A model generated the notes under the pieces. That model had not been told where the DNA came from and did no database searches. It saw nothing but the letters and a program-made list of their open reading frames with translations. Below are positions 1 through 5,475 of a stretch of 6,206 nt of DNA, piece by piece. The position numbers were made by a program, and so were the translations under genes. Each line of letters starts with the position of its first letter. Positions within the stretch are counted from its first letter, which is position 1. Source of the stretch: Phycisphaeraceae bacterium (lineage in GTDB: Bacteria > Planctomycetota > Phycisphaerae > Phycisphaerales > Phycisphaeraceae); assembly GCA_029260675.1 (NCBI GenBank), contig JAJDCV010000146.1:1-6206 (forward strand), read 5' to 3'.

Positions 1-27
1 CATTAGGACATTTTGCCTTAATCATCT

Positions 28-324
28 TTAAACTTTCTCAATGCTACCTGTCGCTTGAAAATAGTATCCAGTTTCAGGTATTCCATTGCCGATTCCTTCG
101 TTTACTATGAAATCAAGGGTGTTACCATTTAGAAAGTCAAACGTTAATATCCCTTGATTATCTATTACCCAATTTGTGACGGGCACATCTTCTGGTGCAA
201 ACTCGAAGTCACCAACCCTATTGATAAGAGTTTCTTCATCCCCGTTCGAGAGTCGTAGATTCACTGTTACATTGCGTGCGATGACCTGACTATCCTTGAG
301 AATATTTGCTTTAACGGCGCACAT
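28..324 (-). CDS. Small orphan protein of unknown function (98 aa)
   Basis: I do not recognise this protein. The preferred start is the ATG at 322-324, because AGGAG at 332-336 lies 7 nt upstream of it. An in-frame ATG at 355-357 would add 11 residues but has no visible ribosome binding site. The gene ends in TAA at 28-30. The product begins MCAVKANILKDSQVIARNV. It is acidic and rich in alternating hydrophobic and polar residues, which suggests a small beta-rich fold. It has no signal peptide, no membrane segment and no obvious catalytic motif. The only cysteine is at residue 2. The gene is on the same strand as the integrase remnant at 405-641 and about 80 nt downstream of it. Its base composition is AT-richer than the genes to the right. 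It may be a passenger gene of a decayed element, but that is inference. A proper ribosome binding site and an intact frame support a real gene. Confidence 0.6.
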   Translation of the reverse strand: MCAVKANILKDSQVIARNVTVNLRLSNGDEETLINRVGDFEFAPEDVPVTNWVIDNQGILTFDFLNGNTLDFIVNEGIGNGIPETGYYFQATGSIEKV

Positions 325-404
325 TTGATCACTCCTATTGGGATGAGTAATGCACATTATATGTTAGGGAGATGTTAGATTCAACCGGGGTTCTGATCGA
401 GCCT

Positions 405-641
405 TCAGCCAAGTTGTTGTGTTTCGATCTTACTTTTAGTCCTTAGAGTCATAAGCCGTTTAATTGACTCACTCATATCCAACAGCATTGGATCTGTGTA
501 AGTATTCATCGTAAGACGTGGTTCTGAATGTCTCATTAACTTGACGGCTATGCGAAAATCAACACCAGCTAATGCCAAGTGGGTGCCAAACGTCTTCCGC
601 GAAAAATTTATGATCCGCCGGACCAGATAGCGACAAAACGA
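405..641 (-). pseudogene. 3' remnant of a tyrosine recombinase/phage-type integrase
   Basis: Reading the minus strand from an in-frame stop at 642-644 to the TGA at 405-407 gives 78 codons. About 63 of them match the C-terminal end of a tyrosine recombinase catalytic domain. Recognisable blocks are RKTFGTHLALAGVDFR, then LMRHSEPRLTMNTYTDP, then a short LLD-type tail. The conserved Arg is at 597-599, the His of the MRHS block at 528-530, and the likely nucleophile Tyr at 498-500. The N-terminal arm-binding and core-binding domains, and the first half of the catalytic domain, are missing. No good start codon exists, and homology fades just before the Arg block, where the usual HxxR arrangement is not preserved (N-F-S-R is read instead). 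Intact enzymes cut and rejoin DNA at attachment sites to integrate mobile elements. This copy cannot do so. The break lies between the terminator at 659-684 and about position 600, so the 5' part was probably lost by deletion or rearrangement. Confidence 0.8.
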
Positions 642-658
642 TCACGAGTGATATCAAT

Positions 659-684
659 AAAAACCCCGCCATGGTCGGCGGGGT
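659..684 (-). terminator. Intrinsic terminator of the ABC ATPase gene
   Basis: CCCCGCC (665-671) and GGCGGGG (678-684) form a perfect 7-bp GC stem with a 6-nt loop. Read on the minus strand, the stem is followed at once by six T residues (complement of 659-664). It starts 37 nt after the stop codon of the ABC ATPase gene, in the right orientation to end that transcript. It also marks the border between the GC-rich gene block and the AT-richer segment holding the integrase remnant. Confidence 0.9.
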
Positions 685-720
685 CGAGGGCTATCACAAT
701 TAACGGGTATCGTCGTTAAC

Positions 721-1848
721 TCACACCGTCACCGCGTCCTTCAGCGTCAGGTTCGCACCATACGTCCCCGGCTCGAAGATGTGGACTTTGTGCATGTCCA
801 GGTACATCTTGATGGGGGTGTCTTCCTTTAAGATCTCGGCCTTGATGCGTGCGACCAGGCGCTTGTCTTCGCTGGTGCGTAGGTAGACGTCCATGGTGCT
901 GCCCAGGGGCTCGACCACACCGACGGTGAGTTGGACGGACTGTTCTTCGTTGTTGGCGTCGTCGGTCGGCCTGGGGAACAAGGCTTCGGGGCGGATGCCG
1001 ATGACGGCTTCCTGGCCGACGCGGCCCTGGCACTGCTCGGCCTGGGTAGGATCGAGCTTGATCTTGACACCGGCGCCTTCGAAGTAGACATCGGCGCCTT
1101 CGCCGATGAGTTGGCCGTCCAGGAAGTTCATCGGGGGTGTGCCGACGAAGCTGGCGACGAAGCGGTTGATCGGGCTGTTGTAGACGTTCAGGGGGGTGTC
1201 GCTCTGCTGGATTAGGCCGTCGCTCATCACCACGACGCGGTCGCCGAGGGTCATGGCCTCTTCCTGGTCGTGGGTGACGTAGATGGTCGTGGTCTGCAGG
1301 CGGTGGTGCAGGCGCTTCAGTTCGGCGCGGGTCTCGACGCGGAGCTTGGCGTCGAGGTTGGATAAGGGCTCGTCAAAGAGGAAGCAGGCCGGGTCACGGA
1401 CGATGGCCCGGCCGAGCGCGACACGCTGGCGCTGCCCGCCGGAGAGGGCTTTGGGCTTGCGTTCCAGGAGCATTTCGATGCCGAGGATTTCGGCGGCGTG
1501 GCGGACCTTCTTGTCGATCTCGTCCTTGGGGACTTTGCGGAGCTTTAAGCCGAAGGCCATGTTCTTGTAGACGGTCATGTGCGGGTAGAGGGCGTAGTTC
1601 TGGAAGACCATCGCGATGTCCCGGTCCTTCGGCGGGACGTCGTTGACAACGCGCTCGCCGATGCGGATGGTCCCGTCGGTGATCTCTTCGAGACCCGCGA
1701 CCATGCGCAGGGTCGTGCTCTTGCCGCAGCCGGACGGCCCGACCAGGACGATGAATTCCTTGTCCTGGATGTGAAGGGTGACATCGTCGACCGCGCGGAC
1801 GTCGCCGGGGTAGACCTTGACTATATTATCGATCAGGACTTCAGCCAT
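721..1848 (-). CDS. ugpC: Sugar/glycerol-phosphate-type ABC transporter ATP-binding protein (UgpC/MsmX/MalK family)
   Basis: This is the cytoplasmic ATPase subunit of a carbohydrate-type ABC importer (CUT1 class). Such subunits work as a dimer on the inner face of the membrane and power uptake through partner permeases. At 375 residues it is full length for the family. Visible motifs are Walker A GPSGCGKST (37-45), Q-loop Gln83 in VFQNYALYPH, signature LSGGQ (135-139), Walker B CFLFDEP (155-161), D-loop SNLD (163-166) and switch His193. Residues from about 235 to the end form the regulatory TOBE/OB-fold region typical of MalK and UgpC, including GIRPEAL (284-290). The ATG at 1846-1848 is preceded by GAGG at 1857-1860 with an 8-nt spacer. 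The stop is TGA at 721-723. No permease or binding-protein gene is adjacent, so the substrate cannot be read from context. Known MsmX-like ATPases serve several importers, and that is a plausible role here. The gene symbol denotes the family, not a proven glycerol-3-phosphate substrate. Confidence 0.95.
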   Translation of the reverse strand: MAEVLIDNIVKVYPGDVRAVDDVTLHIQDKEFIVLVGPSGCGKSTTLRMVAGLEEITDGTIRIGERVVNDVPPKDRDIAMVFQNYALYPHMTVYKNMAFGLKLRKVPKDEIDKKVRHAAEILGIEMLLERKPKALSGGQRQRVALGRAIVRDPACFLFDEPLSNLDAKLRVETRAELKRLHHRLQTTTIYVTHDQEEAMTLGDRVVVMSDGLIQQSDTPLNVYNSPINRFVASFVGTPPMNFLDGQLIGEGADVYFEGAGVKIKLDPTQAEQCQGRVGQEAVIGIRPEALFPRPTDDANNEEQSVQLTVGVVEPLGSTMDVYLRTSEDKRLVARIKAEILKEDTPIKMYLDMHKVHIFEPGTYGANLTLKDAVTV

Positions 1849-2131
1849 GGAGGAGACCTCGAAAAAGTCGACAGAAACACATTCATTGGTCGGTGGGAAA
1901 GATACCTGCCCGCCGCCAAAGCGTTGCCAGTCCAGCTATTCTAACGGAAAAGGCACCGAATGTGGGGGTGAGTTTTACTGACGGGATGATAGGGGTGATG
2001 GGCCCAATCGGGGATTTAGCCGGTCAGATTTTAAGCTTGGCGCATGCAATTGCCAGGATCTGTGCCGAATATCCTTTGAACAAATTACATACGCTGGGCG
2101 ATCGGGTCTGGTGTAACAGATGTAACAGCCC
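1849..2131. other. Spacer upstream of the ABC ATPase gene, no gene seen
   Basis: This spacer must carry the promoter of the ATPase gene and the 3' end of the dockerin/PEP-CTERM gene to its right. On the minus strand TAGAAT (complement of 1938-1943) resembles a -10 box, but no -35 partner lies at the proper distance, so I do not call a promoter. No GC hairpin with a T-tract follows the stop of the upstream gene. A small palindrome, GCAATTGC, lies near 2045-2052. The open plus-strand frame across this region runs into the antisense of the next gene and lacks protein-like features. Confidence 0.5.
2112..2128. repeat. Short tandem repeat TGTAACAG x2
   Basis: TGTAACAG occurs at 2112-2119 and again at 2121-2128, a 9-bp period, starting 3 nt past the stop codon of the gene at 2132-2944. 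It could be a remnant of slippage or a small protein-binding site. Nothing else in the window shows the same unit. Confidence 0.5.
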
Positions 2132-2944
2132 TTACCCGCGCCGCCGAAGCATCCAGCAGGCGACCCCGGGCAGGACCAGCCCGACCGCGATCGGCTCGGG
2201 TACGACAACGCCAGCGCTATCCGTAGAGCCGGCGTTCCAGTCGCCCAATACGGCGTTGAGGTCGGTGAGCCCGATGTACCCATCCCAGTCGACGTCGCCG
2301 CCCATCATCGGGGTCACGGTGTTACCAAAATCGCTAAGCACCACGTTCAGGTCCGTGATCCCCACGTGACCGTCCTTGTCGATATCGCCCATGTAGGGGA
2401 TATCCGCGAAAGCATCGAGTTGGTAGTTGAACATGTCGCAGCAGCCGGCGGCGTTCTCGCCCACCAGGCGGAGCTGGTGGTGTTGTACGGAGACGCGCAC
2501 GTTCATCGGCTGGCCCTGGCCATCGACCCCGGTGAACAGCAGTCCCTTGTGGTCGGGCCCGTGGACGAACGTGCCATCCAGGCCGGTGAGGTTTAACAGA
2601 CCGTCCAGGTCAGCCCCGCCAAGCCAACCCGGACCCCCGAGCAGCCCTGGGGGGCCAGTCAGCACCGCATCGACCGCGGCAAACGACACGAACGGGACCA
2701 GCGAGATCTGGCCCGGCGGGTCGAATATCTGGTCGTAACCGATCGCAATGCCGAACGTCCCATCCAGGCCGTACAAATCGTCGATCCCCGCGAACCCGCC
2801 TGTGACCCCCAGTCGGCTGGTCTCGGTGTCGAACGTGAACTCGTGAAGGATGATCGGGGGGACCGCCCAAGCCTGGGAAGCCAGTGTCAGCAGGCAAACG
2901 GCGGTGAGACCGATCGGCCACGGCTTAGTAAGCGTTTGTGACAT
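2132..2944 (-). CDS. Secreted protein with a dockerin-type repeat pair and PEP-CTERM sorting tail
   Basis: This 270-residue protein is predicted to be exported and then sorted to the envelope. Residues 1-27 form a signal peptide with a hydrophobic core, LTAVCLLTLA, and likely cleavage after AWA27. Residues 28-185 are a globular region I cannot assign. It contains three similar blocks of the form G-L-D-G-T-F or D-L-D-G-L-L (59-64, 112-117, 121-126). Two dockerin-like calcium loops follow: Asp187/189/191 with Asp198 in GDIDKDGHVGITDLN, and Asp217/219/221 with Asp228 in GDVDWDGYIGLTDLN. The C-terminus is a PEP-CTERM tail: VPEP with PEP at 249-251, a hydrophobic stretch 252-265, then RRR 267-269. 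In the PEP-CTERM/exosortase system such tails are recognised and processed by an exosortase. The start ATG at 2942-2944 has a strong GAGGAGG site (complement of 2952-2958) 7 nt upstream. The C-terminal cassette closely matches that of the next gene to the right (3327-5141), while the N-terminal domains differ. The binding partner or enzymatic role of the central domain is unknown. Confidence 0.85.
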   Translation of the reverse strand: MSQTLTKPWPIGLTAVCLLTLASQAWAVPPIILHEFTFDTETSRLGVTGGFAGIDDLYGLDGTFGIAIGYDQIFDPPGQISLVPFVSFAAVDAVLTGPPGLLGGPGWLGGADLDGLLNLTGLDGTFVHGPDHKGLLFTGVDGQGQPMNVRVSVQHHQLRLVGENAAGCCDMFNYQLDAFADIPYMGDIDKDGHVGITDLNVVLSDFGNTVTPMMGGDVDWDGYIGLTDLNAVLGDWNAGSTDSAGVVVPEPIAVGLVLPGVACWMLRRRG

Positions 2945-3107
2945 GTCATGTCCTCCTCAATGAAATTGTGCCGGGAAGGCTCTATGAGGATACCTGATGC
3001 GGCATGGCGGGAGCAAGGAAAAAACAGCCTGTGCCGAGATAAAATGGGGTATTTGGCGGGTTTTGGGGATACGTCGCACCGATTCCATATGCGCTCGTAT
3101 CGATAAA

Positions 3108-3113
3108 ACTATA
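3108..3113 (-). promoter_or_regulatory. Candidate -10 box (TATAGT) for the 2132-2944 gene
   Basis: On the minus strand TATAGT matches five of six bases of the sigma-70 -10 consensus and lies in the AT-rich part of the spacer. No recognisable -35 box sits 16-18 bp upstream. The assignment would imply an untranslated leader of roughly 150-160 nt. Motif and context suggest it, but nothing proves it. Confidence 0.25.
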
Positions 3114-3138
3114 TTTAAGTTTAATATTGATCTTATGA

Positions 3139-3158
3139 GGGCGTTTATAGGGCGTTTA
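3139..3158. repeat. Direct repeat GGGCGTTTA x2 with 11-bp period
   Basis: GGGCGTTTA occurs at 3139-3147 and again at 3150-3158, about one helical turn apart, so both copies face the same side of the DNA. Read on the minus strand (TAAACGCCC twice), they lie just upstream of the candidate -10 box TATAGT, centred about 47 bp before the start point that box would imply. This is a common position for an activator that replaces a weak -35 box. That role is inference. Confidence 0.45.
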
Positions 3159-3263
3159 AATTCTGTCCCGAGGTGTATTTAGGGATGTGTGTGGTGGTGG
3201 GATTGTTCTGTGATGACGCGGCGACCCCAGGTAAGGTCCACACGTCAGGTGTATTTGCTCATG

Positions 3264-3296
3264 AAAACGGCCGCCCACCGTTAGGTGAGCGGCCGT
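3264..3296 (-). terminator. Intrinsic terminator of the large PEP-CTERM gene
   Basis: ACGGCCGC (3267-3274) pairs perfectly with GCGGCCGT (3289-3296). The inner CACC and GGTG extend the stem across one mismatch to a GTTA loop. On the minus strand the stem runs into TTTT (complement of 3264-3267). It lies about 30 nt after the stop codon of the 604-residue gene and is oriented to end that transcript, so the two PEP-CTERM genes are probably transcribed separately. The T-tract is short. Confidence 0.8.
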
Positions 3297-3326
3297 GTGA
3301 GGTTGTCAGTGATACGCCTGAGTGGT

Positions 3327-5141
3327 TCAGCGGCGACGCAGGATGGCGAAGCCACCGAGGCTAAGCAGGGCCAGCGTAGCCGGTTCGGGCACGGCGGTGC
3401 CTGGCGGCGGCGGGGTGCCGGCGTTCCAGTTACCCAGGACCTGGTTCAGGTCGTCGATGCCGACGAATCCGTCACCCGAAGGATCGGCCAGCGGGTCGCC
3501 CGGGGGCACGGTCAGGTTCCAGTTGCCCAGGACGATGTTCAGGTCGGTGATGCCGACGAATCCATCGCAATCCAGGTCGCCCGTGATGCCACTGCAGCCG
3601 GAGCCGCCGTAGGTCACGCCGTTGATGGTGAAGGTCCCATCGGAAGCGGTGATGGCCGAACTGACGCCACCGGGGCCCCAGATCTGGATCTGCTCGTCGG
3701 CGTTGGAGCCGGCGTACAGGTTACCCGCCAGATCGTAGCTGATGGTCTTACGGCTGCCGTTGGACTGGCTGGCCATGGCGATCTCGGTGATACCCAGGCC
3801 GGGGTTGCCGACGATGTCAGACACGTCCAGGATCGGCACGCCGTTGGCGTCCAGGTCCATCAGGAAGACAGGCTCAAGGCCCAGGTGCACGTTCTCAGCA
3901 CCCTGTGAACGACGATGAACCACCATCGTGGAGCCGTCGGGCGAAACCTCGACACGGCTGATGAAGCGGAAGATGTCCTGGGTCCCGTCGAACTCGGGGA
4001 AGAGGATATCGTCGATCGCACCGTCCATGCCGTTGTCGATCGTGAACTGCTTGGAGTTGAACAGGACGTTGGTCATGTCCGGGTTGCCGTTGACGTCCGA
4101 GCCGAGGATCAACAGGCCGGTCTCGTTGCCGTCGTTACGCGGCTGGTTGATGATCCAGTTGCCGTGGACTTCGTCACGGGAGATGTCGGCGTCGACACCG
4201 ATGTTCAGGTCGAACAGGATGACCGAGCCGTCGGAGTTGGTGCCGTCGGTGCTGGCGTCGAGCACGAGGGTCGCGGCGCCGACGTGGCCGGCGGTGTCGG
4301 TCCCGACGTCGTAACGCCAGACGTGGTTGCCGGTGCCGGCGACCGAGCCTTGCAGGTCCTCGTCCATCGTCCAGACCGTCAGGTCAACACCCAGTGAGCC
4401 GGAGACGATCGGCTTTGAGACGACCGAGCCGTGGTTGCTGGTGGTGTTGGCGCCGGCGTCACCGGGGACGTCCAGCAGGTTGGCGATGGTCGAGCCGTCG
4501 GGGCTCATGACCTTGACGCCGCCGGTGGCGTTGGACCAGTCGGCGATGTAGAGGTTGTCGTCCGGGCCGATGCTCATACGCCAGGGGGAGTTGGAGCTGG
4601 CGGTGAAGGCCAGGCCGTCTCCGCCGTTCTTCGCGGCGGTGGTGTCGTTGAGCAGCTCGCCGCCGGAGTTCACGCCGGTGGCGTTGAGGATGTAGATGCC
4701 GTCACCCATCAGCCGACCGCTGGCGGCGGGGAGGGTCGAGCGGTTGCCGACGTAGATGTTGCCGAAGTTCGCGCTGCCGGGGTTCTTGTTGACCTGCACG
4801 CCGTTGGGGCGTTCGAAGTTCAGGAACGCCGAGTTGGCGATGCTGCTTGCGCTCTGGGTCCAGCCGGCGGCCGCGGTGTGATCGACCGCGATCGAGTAGG
4901 TGGTGGCACCAACCGGCATGATGACCGAGTGGGCGCCGGCTGTCACAGGCTGAACCGCCGGGGCACCGACGTCAAAAGTGACCGTCACCGAGGTGGCCGG
5001 CTCGTTGAGGATGTAGTCAACGGTGCTGCCGGTCTGGACCACGGCCGAGGCGTAGGGCACAGCCAACGCGGTCCCGGCCGTCGACAGCGTGGCCACCGCG
5101 GCCACACAACCCAGCAGGGCTTTCATGGAGTATCGATTCAT
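3327..5141 (-). CDS. Secreted propeller-like protein with dockerin repeats and PEP-CTERM sorting tail (604 aa)
   Basis: The preferred start is the ATG at 5139-5141, because AGGAG (complement of 5151-5155) lies 9 nt upstream. An in-frame ATG at 5148-5150 directly abuts the AGGAG and is unlikely. Residues 1-27 are a signal peptide with probable cleavage after ALA27. Residues about 35-95 look like a small beta-sandwich (YILNEPATSVTVTFDVGAP). From about 110 to 500 the chain contains NHL- or propeller-like segments, such as RMSIGPDDNLYIADW (188-202), VEVSPDGSTMVV (397-408) and SYDLAGNLYAGS (468-479). This suggests a beta-propeller used for binding rather than a known enzyme. Two dockerin-type calcium loops follow: Asp522/524/526 with Asp533, and Asp553/Ser555/Asp557 with Asp564. 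Then come a proline-rich linker and a PEP-CTERM tail: PEP 585-587, a hydrophobic stretch, RRR 602-604. Export followed by exosortase processing is the expected fate. Ligand and function are not readable from sequence. Confidence 0.88.
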   Translation of the reverse strand: MNRYSMKALLGCVAAVATLSTAGTALAVPYASAVVQTGSTVDYILNEPATSVTVTFDVGAPAVQPVTAGAHSVIMPVGATTYSIAVDHTAAAGWTQSASSIANSAFLNFERPNGVQVNKNPGSANFGNIYVGNRSTLPAASGRLMGDGIYILNATGVNSGGELLNDTTAAKNGGDGLAFTASSNSPWRMSIGPDDNLYIADWSNATGGVKVMSPDGSTIANLLDVPGDAGANTTSNHGSVVSKPIVSGSLGVDLTVWTMDEDLQGSVAGTGNHVWRYDVGTDTAGHVGAATLVLDASTDGTNSDGSVILFDLNIGVDADISRDEVHGNWIINQPRNDGNETGLLILGSDVNGNPDMTNVLFNSKQFTIDNGMDGAIDDILFPEFDGTQDIFRFISRVEVSPDGSTMVVHRRSQGAENVHLGLEPVFLMDLDANGVPILDVSDIVGNPGLGITEIAMASQSNGSRKTISYDLAGNLYAGSNADEQIQIWGPGGVSSAITASDGTFTINGVTYGGSGCSGITGDLDCDGFVGITDLNIVLGNWNLTVPPGDPLADPSGDGFVGIDDLNQVLGNWNAGTPPPPGTAVPEPATLALLSLGGFAILRRR

Positions 5142-5244
5142 CTCTTCCATCTCCTAAATAGAGGAACAAAACAGGGCAAGTTTAAGAACATACAACCCCG
5201 GTCTATCAAAAGCGGGTCGCCGCGTAACGCAACAGATCCACACC

Positions 5245-5257
5245 CCGGCCAGGCCGG
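5245..5257. repeat. 13-bp perfect palindrome CCGGCC-A-GGCCGG
   Basis: Two 6-bp arms surround a single central A about 105 nt upstream of the start of the large PEP-CTERM gene. As DNA this has the symmetry of a dimeric repressor or activator site. As RNA the 1-nt gap would prevent a full hairpin. Pure GC palindromes also occur by chance in GC-rich DNA, so an operator role is only a possibility. Confidence 0.35.
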
Positions 5258-5365
5258 CGGCGTGCCGCAGAATTTTTCCCTTTAAACCGTCTCTCCCATC
5301 ATCATCCGATCACGAAGTGACTGTCATCCCACCATACCACACACCGCGCCCACTTCCGTGTGGCT

Positions 5366-5388
5366 GGGGGCTGTCCGAAGACGCCCCC
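5366..5388 (-). other. Stable hairpin with a UUCG tetraloop (minus-strand RNA)
   Basis: GGGGGC (5366-5371) pairs with GCCCCC (5383-5388), and GTC (5373-5375) pairs with GAC (5380-5382), leaving one bulged base and a 4-nt loop. In minus-strand RNA the loop reads C(UUCG)G, the well-known extra-stable tetraloop. It lies about 90 nt after the stop codon of the pseudopilin-like gene and about 225 nt before the next gene. No T-tract follows on the minus strand, so it is not a standard intrinsic terminator. It may be a 3'-end stabiliser or transcript-end barrier. Confidence 0.55.
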
Positions 5389-5475
5389 CTTATTCTAATA
5401 CCCCAGGCCCCGGATTCCCACCTTATTTCACCCTAATTCCACGTTTAAATGCATAGATCGCCTGTTAACCCCATT

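Larger units (their letters stand above)
2945..3263. other. AT-rich spacer holding the upstream region of the 2132-2944 gene
   Basis: I see no gene here. Short open frames on the plus strand have no protein-like character or ribosome binding site. The centre (about 3085-3165) is clearly AT-richer than the flanking genes, as expected for a promoter region. It contains the candidate -10 box and the paired repeat listed separately. The region before 3000 is the untranslated leader with the strong ribosome binding site of the downstream gene. Confidence 0.6.
5142..5475. other. Spacer between the pseudopilin-like gene and the large PEP-CTERM gene
   Basis: I see no gene in this stretch. It must hold the promoter of the 3327-5141 gene. 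On the minus strand TTGATA (complement of 5204-5209) resembles a -35 box, but the best -10 candidates at the right distance match only three of six bases, so the promoter stays unassigned. Two inverted repeats are present and listed separately. No hairpin with a T-tract directly follows the stop codon of the gene at 5476. Confidence 0.5.

Noticed and set aside
1..25. Possible start of another minus-strand gene (ATG at 23-25, reading MIKAKCPN to the window edge).
   Set aside because: Only eight codons are visible and no convincing ribosome binding site precedes the ATG. The CPN could begin a zinc-ribbon, but this cannot be supported.
405..641. Calling the integrase frame a functional small gene.
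   Set aside because: There is no usable start codon, the catalytic domain lacks its first half, and homology starts abruptly in mid-domain, so a truncated remnant fits better.
1938..1943. TAGAAT on the minus strand as a -10 box for the ABC ATPase gene.
   Set aside because: No sequence resembling a -35 box lies 16-18 bp upstream, and a single 5-of-6 match is expected by chance.
1893..2369. Plus-strand open frame of 158 codons spanning the spacer left of the smaller PEP-CTERM gene.
   Set aside because: Half of it is antisense to the dockerin and PEP-CTERM coding region, its product has no recognisable motif, and no good ribosome binding site is present.
4431..5285. Long plus-strand open frame (284 codons) opposite the large PEP-CTERM gene, with similar ones at 3285-3908 and 3915-4397.
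   Set aside because: They are strings of Val, Gly, Ala and Asp with no domain pattern, as expected antisense to a GC-rich gene. The minus-strand gene has a signal peptide, motifs, ribosome binding site and terminator.
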